Shown here: positions 16,350 to 24,844 of the stretch, one piece after another
Position numbering within the stretch: position 1 is the stretch's first letter
How the letters are laid out: each line of letters opens with the position of its first letter
IMG/VR virus record: IMGVR_UViG_3300021957_000032
Location: 1-61,826 of that record
Source: a virus
Length of the DNA stretch: 61,826 nucleotides
Direction: 5' to 3' (one strand)
Made by a program: the position numbers and the translations under genes
Notes under the pieces: model-generated
Seen by the model: the letters and a program-made list of their open reading frames with translations, nothing else
Database searches by the model: none
Told to the model about the DNA's origin: nothing

Positions 16350-18753
16350 CTTTCTTAGGCTTTGTTTTATTTGTTAAAAATATAATCCAACGCCCATTCA
16401 AATCTCTACCTTCATCAGGTATTATATCTGTCTTGAATACTGCAAATGATTTCAACCATCTATAAAACTCTGTTCTAGATATAGTTCGTTTGGCTTTAGG
16501 CGCAAAGTCTGGATTGTCTTGAATGAAATCCATATACAATTCATTCTTGTATATCTTTTCATCGAAACGAATCAACTCATTCTTATATTCATTATCAAAT
16601 AATCCACACCATTCAACAAACTCATGAGATGTATCTGCACCTAAGTTTCTTACTGTCTGATTTTTGAAGTTACCTTTAATCAATCCCTTAGTGAGATAGA
16701 ACATAACATTCTCAATCATATAGTTATCAAAAGCACACCACTCATCTTCATCCCACTCAGTAAATAGTAGCTTACCAAACTCAACCAATGGGGTAAAATC
16801 TTTGGTATAAAACTGAGAAAACTCAAGTTCCCACTTTCTCCTGGCGAATGAATTACCTCTACCTTTGATGGCATAGTTGGTTGTAATAGCAACTTTAGGT
16901 GACTTACTAAAAGGAATTTTTATAGCATCCTTGTTTTTCTTTTCCAAGGTAAGACCTTCGGTAACTACACTAAACAGTCTTTCAAAATCAAAATACTTTT
17001 TTACATCATCAAAGCATAGTATTTGAGTGTCAGCACTTACTAATTGATATGCAAAGCTTTTCTCAAAGTTGAAAGACTTACCATCAATAGTGACAAGCTT
17101 TTTCATTTGAGATAGTGCATTCATAAACAAACCCTTACCTGTACCTCCTTCAGGATTTTCAGATATTATTTCATCGTTCAGTATAATTGCAGGACAATAG
17201 GATAAGTTTTTATATGCGTGTAACATATAACCTATAGTACTTCTCATTGAAAGTATTGTCTGCTTGTCTCCACCAGATATGTTATTGATAAATGTTTTGT
17301 AATCACAATCAAAAGAATCACACATATCAAAGTCACGATCAATAACTTGGTCTTTCCAAACATAGCCACCAAGATCTAAATAATCTATTGTAGTTTTCTT
17401 AGTCTTAGTTACCTTGACTGCACAGTTTCTGTAATACAGATAAGCAGTATCTTTGTCATCTTCTATAAAGTATACATCAACTGTACCTAATAAGGATAAA
17501 AACTCTTCTCTGAAGAACCTAGTCTTGTCTGCAAAGTAATTGTATACAGACATATCATCAAGGTCTTCCAAATATCCTAGTACAAAATCTTTAATCTCTT
17601 CTTCAGTAGTATGGTCTATAAGATTATTAGTTACCCTAACAAAAATAAAATGCTTACTACCTTCTGGACTGTACTTATAAAAGCCATTATCTTCTAAGAA
17701 TTGCCTAAACAAATAATGTATAATTGTTATAACCCCTTTATCATTCTTGTTCCAAAAACGTTTTTCGCTTTCATCCTCTTCAATAGAGGTAATAACAGAA
17801 TCAATTACAGCGTCTTCAATTTGGGATTCAGCTAACTGAAGACGTATCTCCTTTTTTGACACTCCACGTTTGAGCTTCATCCGTACTTGATTAACCCTAT
17901 CTTCATCTTCGTAATACTTAGAGCCAAAGTTTTGAGTCTGAGCATAAGCTGAGTTAATAGTGGTTTTAATTTCATTCATTGTAAAATCAGAACTTTCAAA
18001 CTGACTCATAATGTATTCTGATAAAGACCTGCTTACTCCGTAGTCATTAAAAGCAGCTGCTAGTATGTAGATGTTATTGTTTCTTTCTCCATCTATCATA
18101 CCAAACTTCTTAGTCCACCACTTCATAAGAATGTCTACTATCTTATTCTCATCAGTCACAGGTATTGTAGGTCTAGATGAATACTTATCTACCACCTTGT
18201 ACTCTTGCTCTTCTATCTTATTCCACAAATTAGAATTAAGATTTATGTATATTAGTGGGTCATAAGATTCATAACATACTCTGGATACATTCTTACTTGT
18301 CTTATCAAAGTAATCTGAATTGTAATATCTCTCTAAAGATATAAAGTAGTTCTTGTGATTGTTTGGTTCTTTAGGTATCTTAACTAAAGCCTTTAATCCA
18401 TTACCACTTGGTGATATGAATACTGAATACACATACCGATCTTTTGATAGTCGTTCTTTCTCAGACATCATATCTTTCTTTGTCTTGTATCCATCAAAGT
18501 CAAGACATATAAATCCACTATGCTGAGTTATACTATCATCGTTTCTCTTGTTAAACATTCCTGAGAAACATATTGCAGGTAGATTTTTCTTAAGCTCTTG
18601 CCTCACTTCCTTGTTCTTCTCAGAACGTATTTGTTTTATTAAGTCTTTAGAAGTTCCCTCTTTTATCCTTATCAGTATAGATTCTATGTCCCTAAAGAAA
18701 GGAGTAGAGGTGTCTTTTATGTTTCTAAATATAGTAACTTGATTTTGTTCCAT
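16327..18753 (-). CDS. Primase-helicase (VirE-type primase domain plus SF3-like helicase)
   Basis: 808 aa. Residues about 15-180 match the BT4734/VirE N-terminal primase-like domain, with GFICLDFDGY (about 80) as the acidic motif and SPSGNGLKALVK (about 115). A PriCT-like helical part follows (about 200-280). The helicase has Walker A EGGTGKG (about 534), Walker B ILCFDD (about 579) and motif C KVAITTNY (about 624). The likely role is making primers and unwinding DNA at the phage fork. No polymerase gene is seen, so it probably hands over to the host polymerase. Confidence 0.82.
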   Translation of the reverse strand: MEQNQVTIFRNIKDTSTPFFRDIESILIRIKEGTSKDLIKQIRSEKNKEVRQELKKNLPAICFSGMFNKRNDDSITQHSGFICLDFDGYKTKKDMMSEKERLSKDRYVYSVFISPSGNGLKALVKIPKEPNNHKNYFISLERYYNSDYFDKTSKNVSRVCYESYDPLIYINLNSNLWNKIEEQEYKVVDKYSSRPTIPVTDENKIVDILMKWWTKKFGMIDGERNNNIYILAAAFNDYGVSRSLSEYIMSQFESSDFTMNEIKTTINSAYAQTQNFGSKYYEDEDRVNQVRMKLKRGVSKKEIRLQLAESQIEDAVIDSVITSIEEDESEKRFWNKNDKGVITIIHYLFRQFLEDNGFYKYSPEGSKHFIFVRVTNNLIDHTTEEEIKDFVLGYLEDLDDMSVYNYFADKTRFFREEFLSLLGTVDVYFIEDDKDTAYLYYRNCAVKVTKTKKTTIDYLDLGGYVWKDQVIDRDFDMCDSFDCDYKTFINNISGGDKQTILSMRSTIGYMLHAYKNLSYCPAIILNDEIISENPEGGTGKGLFMNALSQMKKLVTIDGKSFNFEKSFAYQLVSADTQILCFDDVKKYFDFERLFSVVTEGLTLEKKNKDAIKIPFSKSPKVAITTNYAIKGRGNSFARRKWELEFSQFYTKDFTPLVEFGKLLFTEWDEDEWCAFDNYMIENVMFYLTKGLIKGNFKNQTVRNLGADTSHEFVEWCGLFDNEYKNELIRFDEKIYKNELYMDFIQDNPDFAPKAKRTISRTEFYRWLKSFAVFKTDIIPDEGRDLNGRWIIFLTNKTKPKKDAGQLEF

Positions 18754-18850
18754 GTCGATTTTGTTTTACTATATACTCTTTTATATAATTATATTAAATT
18801 TATTTTGATTTGCCATATCTAAGGAAAATAATTGACATTTCCGACATTCA
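18751..18850. promoter_or_regulatory. Iteron-like motifs upstream of primase-helicase
   Basis: The word ATGTCGATTTTGT (18752-18764) and the inverted CGACATTC (18842-18849) flank an 80-base AT-rich spacer. Both words recur at 30326-30338 and 30482-30489. This may be a secondary origin or an operator for the minus-strand primase gene. No TAnnTTTG box is seen. Confidence 0.45.
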
Positions 18851-18855
18851 TAATT

Positions 18856-18885
18856 GAAAAGAAAAGGGGCTTTTAGACCCCTAAT
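18856..18885 (-). terminator. Terminator after the SSB-like gene
   Basis: On the minus strand AGGGG (18882-18878 side) and CCCCT enclose an 8-base loop, and TTTTCTTTTC follows. It ends the SSB-like gene's transcript and separates it from the primase gene. Confidence 0.6.
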
Positions 18886-18903
18886 CCTTATCAACATGGT
18901 TAG

Positions 18904-19179
18904 TTAAAATGGTAAATCTGCCTCTTGAACAGGTGCTTGGTTTGGAGCTGTGTCCACGCCATTAGTCTGTTTCTTAGGGACAAACGTATCAAGTTCAATG
19001 TATGGCTTACCCCCCTTGCTATTCAGCACGTTGAGGTTTACCCATCCATTTTTTTGATTGTTATTTAAAAACGCAACTGCTTCTTCAACTTTTACGCTGA
19101 TGTTACCAATTACGAACTCTGGTGCGTTCTCTCTTCTCTTGAAAAGAAATCCGTCTGCAAATACTTTGTCTTGTGACAT
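18904..19179 (-). CDS. Single-stranded DNA-binding-like protein
   Basis: 91 aa. A compact beta-rich N-terminus (FADGFLFKRR, FVIGNISVKVEEAV, GWVNLNVLNSKGG) is followed by a flexible Gln/Pro-rich tail ending EADLPF. An acidic tail with a terminal Pro-Phe is the SSB protein-interaction tip. It is shorter than host SSB (about 150-180 aa). Likely role: coating ssDNA during replication and annealing with the nearby Sak protein. It lies between the recombination genes and a terminator. Confidence 0.65.
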   Translation of the reverse strand: MSQDKVFADGFLFKRRENAPEFVIGNISVKVEEAVAFLNNNQKNGWVNLNVLNSKGGKPYIELDTFVPKKQTNGVDTAPNQAPVQEADLPF

Positions 19180-19234
19180 ATTAATAGTATTAATGTTGAG
19201 CGCTGAGTTGGAGCAACGCCTCTGACTCCTTTAT

Positions 19235-19248
19235 GATGAGTGTGAACA
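19235..19248 (+). repeat. 14-bp dispersed repeat, copy 3
   Basis: Intergenic, between the SSB-like and exonuclease genes. It shares the longer minus-strand form ATTGTTCACACTCATCWTAAAG-like flanks with copy 4. Confidence 0.85.
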
Positions 19249-19250
19249 AT

Positions 19251-19988
19251 TTAAAATTCTTCACGCTCTATGTACTGTGTAATGTCTTCTGCTGAGTCTT
19301 CAGCAAAGAAGGTCTTGTATACCTCAATAGCTTTCAACACCTTCTCTCTACCTCTTAGTATAGTCTCAGGAGATGGCTTAGCTATCTTAAGTTTCAATGT
19401 AGTTTTATCTATAATGTAAAACTCTACAGGCTTACCGAACAGCTGCTCATAGATATATGCTTGGCTGTCGTAGTTGTAGTCGTTAGCACTCCACTTAAAC
19501 TTATCGGCATTTCCTGATGTCTTAATGTCAATTACCTTATTATCTGTAACGATATCTGCCTTACCTTTCCATTCCATACCAAAGATGGTAGCAATAGCAG
19601 GTTTCTCATACTCGTTACCTTCTGCGTATATGTCTGTATACATTTCAAAGTTAGACTTCATAGCATCAACCCACGTGTTAATCTTCTCTACTTCTTTTGT
19701 AAGCAGTACATCGTATGGATCTAGGTTATTGTCATTAATGTATTCTTTAAAACCTTTAGTGGCCCTACTAGATACATCCATTATACTATATGTATCTAAC
19801 TTCTCTGGCTCTAACATAGCCGTATGAAAATAGCCACCCTCTAGTAAGGGTAGGCTTTTTTCTTTGTGTCTGAATTTTCTAGGGTTTTTAAGTAAGCTAT
19901 AAATATCTGAGTTAGATAAATACTGCTGACCAACCTTACCATAGTAATTACTATCGTCTTTGAGTTGTTCTATAATATTATTTTGCAT
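19251..19988 (-). CDS. PD-(D/E)XK exonuclease (RecE / DUF3799-like)
   Basis: 245 aa. The N-terminus YYGKVGQQYLSNSDIYSLL and H at HTAMLEPEKL (about 50) match the start of RecE/Cas4-like phage exonucleases. WKGKADIVTDNKVIDIKTSG (about 138-157) supplies the catalytic D...D-x-K, and QAYIYEQLFG follows as the QxxxY motif. It should resect double-stranded ends for the Sak annealing protein encoded 11 bases in overlap upstream, giving a Red-like recombination pair. Confidence 0.82.
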   Translation of the reverse strand: MQNNIIEQLKDDSNYYGKVGQQYLSNSDIYSLLKNPRKFRHKEKSLPLLEGGYFHTAMLEPEKLDTYSIMDVSSRATKGFKEYINDNNLDPYDVLLTKEVEKINTWVDAMKSNFEMYTDIYAEGNEYEKPAIATIFGMEWKGKADIVTDNKVIDIKTSGNADKFKWSANDYNYDSQAYIYEQLFGKPVEFYIIDKTTLKLKIAKPSPETILRGREKVLKAIEVYKTFFAEDSAEDITQYIEREEF

Positions 19989-20574
19989 AAGTCGAAAGGT
20001 CTTTTTTGATTGCTACTGATAACGTAAACTTCTGCTCTACCTTAGCTATTGTAGAAGCAAATGGTTCGTTCTTATTGGACTTAACAAAGTTCACTACATC
20101 ATTCCACTTAGCGTGTGTCTTTTTTAATGTAGGTTTCTTTGCTGAGGTTGTCACTTTCTTTGGTGCAGTCTCACTAATGTCAGCTAAGTCTTCACCTGCC
20201 CATAATGACAACCCTAATCCATGCATAGCAATAGCCTTTACGGTACTACGTTGAATAGTTTTGTTAACTGCAAACGAAGAAATCTTATCTACACTTAACG
20301 ATTGATTGTTATGTCCCATAATAGGTAAGTAGTCAATGTGTTCAACGTCATTGATTGTTATACCTACCTTTACATAACCTGTATTGCCATCTGTAAAGTA
20401 ATTAAGACCTGTGTGGTCTGACTCATATACTGTTCGGTTGGCGCTAGGATATTTATCCTTGACGATTGCCCAGGCATAAGCCCAAGACAAGTAGTCAAAT
20501 CTTCCCTTCTTTTCTACCTTGTCCTTTACATTGATTGATGTAAGTTCCTTGAATGTTGATTGTGTGTTTCCCAT
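19978..20574 (-). CDS. Single-strand annealing protein, Sak (DUF1071) family
   Basis: 198 aa. KKGRFDYLSWAYAWAIVKD (about 21-39), YVKVGITINDVEHIDYLPIMG (part, about 75-95) and RSTVKAIAMHGLGLSLWAGED (about 108-128, in pieces) are the classic Sak/Rad52-like core. A Lys-rich tail ends the protein. It anneals complementary single strands produced by the adjoining exonuclease and can drive exchange between phages, which may relate to the mosaic terL gene seen here. Confidence 0.85.
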   Translation of the reverse strand: MGNTQSTFKELTSINVKDKVEKKGRFDYLSWAYAWAIVKDKYPSANRTVYESDHTGLNYFTDGNTGYVKVGITINDVEHIDYLPIMGHNNQSLSVDKISSFAVNKTIQRSTVKAIAMHGLGLSLWAGEDLADISETAPKKVTTSAKKPTLKKTHAKWNDVVNFVKSNKNEPFASTIAKVEQKFTLSVAIKKDLSTYAK

Positions 20575-20580
20575 GTTTAC

Positions 20581-20958
20581 TTATTTTAAATTACTAAATT
20601 TATTAATTAATGTTTCTCTTTTTAATTTTAAGGAATCGTAATGTTTCTTATTATTCCTAGTGTTAATCTCTGTCTTTATCTTTTTATTAATCAAATCAAT
20701 CTTACCTTCATACTGTTTCTTTACTACAGCGTGAACGCCTTCTTTGAATCCAAGTTCATGGAACATAAGGTATTGACTATCGTTCATTTCGTGATACGCA
20801 TATCTAGCATTTGATGTGGTAAATATTTTAATATCATTCTCAACTTTAGTAATCTTAATACCTCTGTACATATAAGCTTCCTCACTATGGTAGCTCATAT
20901 TACAAGCTTTATTTAATTCAGTTGCTTCGTTCCATATTTCTTGAATACTGTAACTCAT
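20581..20958 (-). CDS. Hypothetical protein, 125 aa
   Basis: The N-terminus resembles small phage proteins with aromatic and acidic strands. The C-terminal 50 residues are Lys/Asn-rich and helical (KIDLINKKIKTEINTRNNKK). Its ATG overlaps the stop of the DnaA-like gene (ATGA). It is just upstream of the Sak gene in the same operon. Function unknown. Confidence 0.55.
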   Translation of the reverse strand: MSYSIQEIWNEATELNKACNMSYHSEEAYMYRGIKITKVENDIKIFTTSNARYAYHEMNDSQYLMFHELGFKEGVHAVVKKQYEGKIDLINKKIKTEINTRNNKKHYDSLKLKRETLINKFSNLK

Positions 20959-21260
20959 ACTTCGCTATGATTATATTTTTGAATAGTGTTAGATATAAAC
21001 TCCTGAACATCAGGATCGGACTCAGTATTTATTTTACTTATTCCGTATTCGATTGTTTGTCTTGAAGTTGTATAACCTCTCTCTGACATAAGGTCTGAGA
21101 TTTGAAGTATATTCATAGGCCTTTGATAGCACATTGAATACAATATAAATCTTGCAGAAGATATCTTACTTGCCTTGCTCTTCTTGAACAAATCTTTTTC
21201 AGATATACCTACCTCCTTACATAAGAGCTTTACATACTTATTAAATATTCCTCTTTTCAT
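20955..21260 (-). CDS. Second DnaA domain IV-like protein
   Basis: 101 aa from ATG 21260. An in-frame start at 21365 would read through the tandem repeat of the upstream gene and is unlikely. KISSARFILYSMCYQRPMNI, then ISDLMSERGYTTSRQTIEYGI (residues about 32-75), resembles the DnaA domain IV helix-turn-helix, in weaker form than the protein at 13111-13467. It could bind iterons or regulate early genes. It overlaps the upstream gene by 20 bases. Confidence 0.5.
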   Translation of the reverse strand: MKRGIFNKYVKLLCKEVGISEKDLFKKSKASKISSARFILYSMCYQRPMNILQISDLMSERGYTTSRQTIEYGISKINTESDPDVQEFISNTIQKYNHSEV

Positions 21261-21489
21261 TTTTAGATTTTGATAGATTAAACTTAGTTTTTTTAGATTT
21301 TGATAGATTGAACTTAGTTTCTTCAGCACCTCCAAATATCTCACCCCACGCTGTGAATATTTCATTCAATACTAAGCGCTGTTGGTTATGATAATACTCA
21401 GCTACCTGGTATTCATCGTCAATAAATGATGCTAATGTTTCTGATTTCTGTTCACGTTCTCGGTTGAACATTTCTTTTGATTTTCCCAT
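21241..21489 (-). CDS. Hypothetical protein, 82 aa, with duplicated C-terminal repeat
   Basis: Charged helical protein. The C-terminus carries two copies of TKFNLSKSK(K/N), encoded by a 30-bp tandem repeat. Its 3' end overlaps the start of the DnaA-like gene by 20 bases. The leader before it is AT-rich with no clear promoter. Function unknown. Confidence 0.5.
   Translation of the reverse strand: MGKSKEMFNREREQKSETLASFIDDEYQVAEYYHNQQRLVLNEIFTAWGEIFGGAEETKFNLSKSKKTKFNLSKSKNEKRNI
21261..21320. repeat. Tandem duplication, 2 x 30 bp
   Basis: 21261-21290 and 21291-21320 differ at only one base (a/g at the 20th position). The unit is a multiple of three and stays in frame in the 82-aa gene. Confidence 0.9.
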
Positions 21490-21557
21490 TGTAATTAAAT
21501 TATATTGTGTTTGTAAAAATAATAATAATTTGTTTATTATGCAACTTTTTTTTGTTT

Positions 21558-22163
21558 TTAATGAAAAACTAATCCTACTTTATTAGTGTCATTGAACCAC
21601 TTAGTTGCGTAAAGGTCTGTGTCTGAAGCGTCTACATAACCTGCCTCGTGTAAATTATCTTTAGTGTCAAAGATCTGTGTGTGTCTGTCAACTGACTTGT
21701 CTATCAAGTGCTTCTGTTTACCTGAGTCACTAAATATTATGTCATAATTATTTGGAAGCTCAGCCTTGTGCATCATGTCTACCATATTAGTATAGCTATA
21801 GAACCTAACCTCTGGGTTGTCCTTAGCAATTGTAATCCACTTGGCTAGATAGCTACGTGAATAGTAGTCACCACTATCGTGTACCCTAACATAATCAGGG
21901 CGTTTCTTTTTTATCTCTGCATTCATTGCATCAATAAACTCTAGTGTCTTACTTAGTTGGTATCTCTTTTCAAATGCAGGCTGCACATTACTCCATACAT
22001 ATGCACCCTTCTTGGCATAACAGAACTTGACACACTCGTCAGCCATAGGGCATGTAAGCTTCCCACTCGCTGACTTGTATGCAGGTATTCCAAAATTAAA
22101 AACCCTCAAACTGAGGGCTTTACTTGTCTTCTTTAACTTGCTGTTTTGTGTTAGTAAATTCAT
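21558..22163 (-). CDS. GP88-family phage protein
   Basis: 201 aa. CPMADECVKFCYAKKGAY (residues about 38-55) matches the Cys-rich signature of the mycobacteriophage gp88 family, followed by VRVHDSGDYYS (about 92-102) and RFYSYTNM (about 120). The Cys cluster could hold an iron-sulfur centre or zinc; the family's biochemical role is not established. It overlaps the methyltransferase gene by 4 bases (ATGA), so the two are co-translated. Confidence 0.75.
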   Translation of the reverse strand: MNLLTQNSKLKKTSKALSLRVFNFGIPAYKSASGKLTCPMADECVKFCYAKKGAYVWSNVQPAFEKRYQLSKTLEFIDAMNAEIKKKRPDYVRVHDSGDYYSRSYLAKWITIAKDNPEVRFYSYTNMVDMMHKAELPNNYDIIFSDSGKQKHLIDKSVDRHTQIFDTKDNLHEAGYVDASDTDLYATKWFNDTNKVGLVFH

Positions 22164-23200
22164 ATCTCTAGGTTTTTTAATATGTGTTCGATTACTTTAA
22201 CTGTCCAACCATTACCCAACATCTTATATCGTTGTGCGTTTGACACTCCTTCTGTATAATTATCAGGTACAGTTTGAAGTCTCTCACATTCTATAGGCGT
22301 GAGCTTCCTCCAATTGTATTTCTCATTGATGATACCTTGATTGGGTGAGATAGTGGTGAGGCAATGTGCTTTCTCTGTCAATGCCCTACCTCTTCTAGTT
22401 GTGCTAGTGGGATAAGATAAGTCTAGACCTTCTCCAATACCTACGGCAGCGTAACCTTTCTTTGTGGCTTCAGGGAAGCATACCTTGTCTTCTATCCTAA
22501 TCATAGTACGTTGACTTCTTTCTATGCTGTTCCACCATACAGCACCATCGTATCGTGCTGTAAGACAATACGCTTTGCCTTTGTTGGTTACCATTCTCTC
22601 ATCAACAATAGAACCTTCAAGCTCTCCTTCTGTTTGAATAATATCTTTCAATATTATGTGTTGATTGATTGGCTCAAAGAGGTAAGGTATATTTGTCCAA
22701 TAGTATCTCTTCCTGGTTTGTGCAGATACAAGTGCTGAGTCTATGTATATCGCTTCAACACCTAACACATTTGATATAGTATCTCTGTGTTCCTTTGTCA
22801 TCTTTACATTCTCTAACATAAAGTACTTAGGTTTACACTCCTTTATTAACCTAACAAACTCAAAGAATAACTTACTCCTTGGGTCATCAAAGTTTAGGTT
22901 CTTACCTGCTCTACTAAATCCTTGGCAGGGGCTACCACCTATGATAAGATCAATCTGTCTCGACTTAGGAATATCTTGTATATATCCTGAGTCTTTCTCT
23001 ACTACTAAGCAGCCTCTATAATCAGAGTAACTTACTTTGGTAACGTCCCCAACATGAATCATGTCAGGGAAGTTTTTCTTTGCTATCTTTATAGCATACT
23101 TGTCAATCTCTGATGCATAGTAGTTGTCTACTTTTACACCAAGATTCTTGAGGGCTATCTGTCCACAGGACATGCCATCGAATAATGATAGTACATTCAT
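22160..23200 (-). CDS. dcm: DNA (cytosine-5) methyltransferase
   Basis: 346 aa. It has the full C5 set: SLFDGMSCGQIAL (motif I, about 4-16), GGSPCQGFSRAG with the catalytic Cys (motif IV, about 88-99), MLENV (motif VI), QTRKRYYW (motif VIII) and YKMLGNGWTVKVIEHIL (motif X, near the end). The target-recognition region is between motifs VIII and IX. No partner endonuclease is adjacent, so it is probably an orphan that protects phage DNA from host restriction or alters gene control. Confidence 0.92.
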   Translation of the reverse strand: MNVLSLFDGMSCGQIALKNLGVKVDNYYASEIDKYAIKIAKKNFPDMIHVGDVTKVSYSDYRGCLVVEKDSGYIQDIPKSRQIDLIIGGSPCQGFSRAGKNLNFDDPRSKLFFEFVRLIKECKPKYFMLENVKMTKEHRDTISNVLGVEAIYIDSALVSAQTRKRYYWTNIPYLFEPINQHIILKDIIQTEGELEGSIVDERMVTNKGKAYCLTARYDGAVWWNSIERSQRTMIRIEDKVCFPEATKKGYAAVGIGEGLDLSYPTSTTRRGRALTEKAHCLTTISPNQGIINEKYNWRKLTPIECERLQTVPDNYTEGVSNAQRYKMLGNGWTVKVIEHILKNLEI

Positions 23201-23201
23201 A

Positions 23202-23414
23202 TTAATTTGATTTATTTATGATTTGAAATCCTAGTTCAACAAAAGGTTCGTCACTATCTAAACCACCAGTATATATTTCCCCAACGAATCTAACATCTAA
23301 ATCATTCTTATCCCCATCATCTTCGCTCCCATCATTAGGGATTAGTTTCAATAACACCTCGGTTTTATTGTTCTCGTACTTCTCCAATACTCTAATCAGT
23401 TTTTTAACATTCAT
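23202..23414 (-). CDS. Hypothetical acidic protein, 70 aa
   Basis: Acidic and Gly/Asp-rich (NDGSEDDGDKNDLDVRF), with a short basic start. Its start context duplicates that of the methyltransferase over about 22 bases. It lies one base before that gene's start. Function unknown. Confidence 0.6.
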   Translation of the reverse strand: MNVKKLIRVLEKYENNKTEVLLKLIPNDGSEDDGDKNDLDVRFVGEIYTGGLDSDEPFVELGFQIINKSN

Positions 23415-23415
23415 A

Positions 23416-24075
23416 TTAATTTGATTTAATTATATCTTTAACTGCTTCTTCAAAGTTGTCGCCTAAATACTCTTGAAGGTTTGCATCTAGATAATATCCT
23501 TTTAGATGTATTCCCTCAGCATTTGTATATTTGTTTGGAAGAAAATATATCTCATCATTATCTGTGTCCTCCCAATCTGGTAAGTCCCATTCAAGTGAAT
23601 AAGTTTCTTCTCCATTATCAAACTCAAACTCTGCACCCCAACCTTGTTCCTCTTCAAAATAATAACTGAAAGTTGGTATGTCTTTGACAAAATGCTCTAA
23701 GATGATTTCTTCATCAATCGGCCCCCATGCTGAGGTAAATCTGTACGTTCCGTCATCGTACTCATTTTCATAGCAACCCCACTTTGTACCCCAATTCTTG
23801 TAAGCCCAATCATACCAATTGTCATACCCATATCTATCTAGCAGGTATTCTCTTCTGTCTTTTGTGATTGGATAGGACTTATACTTGGCTGTCTCGTTTA
23901 GTTTCATCTGCTTTGCGTATTCCTGCTCGCTCACTACTCTGCATGGACTAGTGGTCTGTATTAGTTCTTCAGGCATTGGCCTGTAGTATCGACATAGCCC
24001 TACTTTGGCTATCTCTTCTAACTTTTTCTCGTATTTTTCTTCTACTGTAATCTGTGCGTAACAATGATTCGGCAT
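23416..24075 (-). CDS. Api92-like ferredoxin-fold protein
   Basis: 219 aa. The MPNHCYAQITV start, YDWAYKNWGTKWGCYE (about 110-125) and TSAWGPIDEE (about 138) match the phage/plasmid Api92-like (YubB, DUF1281) family: a ferredoxin-like fold with a conserved W-G-T-K-W. The family is widespread in mobile elements and of uncertain function. Acidic overall. A structured 200-base leader precedes it. Confidence 0.7.
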   Translation of the reverse strand: MPNHCYAQITVEEKYEKKLEEIAKVGLCRYYRPMPEELIQTTSPCRVVSEQEYAKQMKLNETAKYKSYPITKDRREYLLDRYGYDNWYDWAYKNWGTKWGCYENEYDDGTYRFTSAWGPIDEEIILEHFVKDIPTFSYYFEEEQGWGAEFEFDNGEETYSLEWDLPDWEDTDNDEIYFLPNKYTNAEGIHLKGYYLDANLQEYLGDNFEEAVKDIIKSN

Positions 24076-24278
24076 AATATATTAAATTTAAAGTTACCTC
24101 CTTGGAGGGGCGTCTTTCCGTCCTGTCAGTCTTATTGTAATTTGTGTATGATTAAACCCTTTTCTCATAGGCGTGAGTCTACACTTTAACTGTTAAGCAT
24201 TACAACGGCCTACATTAGCGACAACTAAGGATTATTATATGACTCACTTCAATAACTTTAAGATGAGTGTGAACAATA
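24076..24278 (-). promoter_or_regulatory. Structured leader upstream of the Api92-like gene
   Basis: No gene is seen. On the minus strand GTGAGTC (24247-24241) and GACTCAC (24179-24173) can close a stem around about 60 bases that contains TTAACTGTTAA. Further on, CCTCC-AA-GGAGG (near 24096-24107) is a short perfect hairpin that hides a Shine-Dalgarno-like GGAGG. A copy of the 14-bp repeat lies at 24262-24275. It could be a regulated 5' UTR; no known riboswitch class was recognised. Confidence 0.4.
24262..24275 (+). repeat. 14-bp dispersed repeat, copy 4
   Basis: Intergenic, in the leader of the Api92-like gene. It shares an 18-base match (TTAAGATGAGTGTGAACA) with copy 5. Confidence 0.85.
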
Positions 24279-24551
24279 TTATTCATTGTTCAACTCATCA
24301 TACGTAGAGGTAATCTCTTCTATTATACCTCTACCTGTTCGTGTATGAAAACCATAGCTATGCAAGTATAACCCCTGCACAGGCTCATTCTCTATAAGAA
24401 AATGAAACATATCTGTAGGGTCTACGTTATGCTCCTTTGCTACTATTTCGCATGCTCTCTTTAATGAATGGCAGTCATGTCTTGACTCACCATACGTGTC
24501 AATCAGGTATGCCAGGATACCTGATGTTGACCAATTTTCTACTCTTGCCAT
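24279..24551 (-). CDS. Hypothetical protein, 90 aa
   Basis: The start is the ATG at 24551, 10 bases after the upstream gene; a longer frame from 24617 overlaps that gene. MARVENWSTSGILAYLID begins the protein, and His/Cys residues (SRHDCHSLKRACEIVAKEH) could bind metal. First of the small-protein cluster from its 3' side. No family recognised. Confidence 0.55.
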   Translation of the reverse strand: MARVENWSTSGILAYLIDTYGESRHDCHSLKRACEIVAKEHNVDPTDMFHFLIENEPVQGLYLHSYGFHTRTGRGIIEEITSTYDELNNE

Positions 24552-24561
24552 AGTGTTTAGT

Positions 24562-24831
24562 TTAACAGGCTGCCCACCCAATGAATACATAATGTGTATC
24601 TGTCTCGTAATACACACACTCTCTCTTGTCTACATTGTCCAATGCCTCATCATAAGCATCGTCATCTTTAGGCTCGGATATCTTACCTTCTAATGAACAC
24701 GTGGTAATTGTGCCATTGTACGGATCGTGTCCGTACTCATACGACTCCTCTTCTCTTAAGGATTGGTATGCTTCTCTTGCTGATTTGTACTGCTTTTTAC
24801 TCGCTTGGTAATGAATGTTTGTTGCTCCCAT
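24562..24831 (-). CDS. Hypothetical protein, 89 aa
   Basis: The N-terminus is helical and basic (SKKQYKSAREAYQSLREEE), then acidic (EPKDDDAYDEALDNVDK), ending in hydrophobic YVFIGWAAC. It shares at least 20 bases of start leader with the next gene upstream (25300), as if the junction had been copied. Function unknown. Confidence 0.6.
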   Translation of the reverse strand: MGATNIHYQASKKQYKSAREAYQSLREEESYEYGHDPYNGTITTCSLEGKISEPKDDDAYDEALDNVDKRECVYYETDTHYVFIGWAAC

Positions 24832-24844
24832 AATTTAATTGTGT

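Noticed and set aside
20955-21365. The longer, 136-codon form of the second DnaA-like gene
   Set aside because: The extra 35 residues come from reading the neighbour's tandem repeat in another frame; ATG 21260 fits the domain start.
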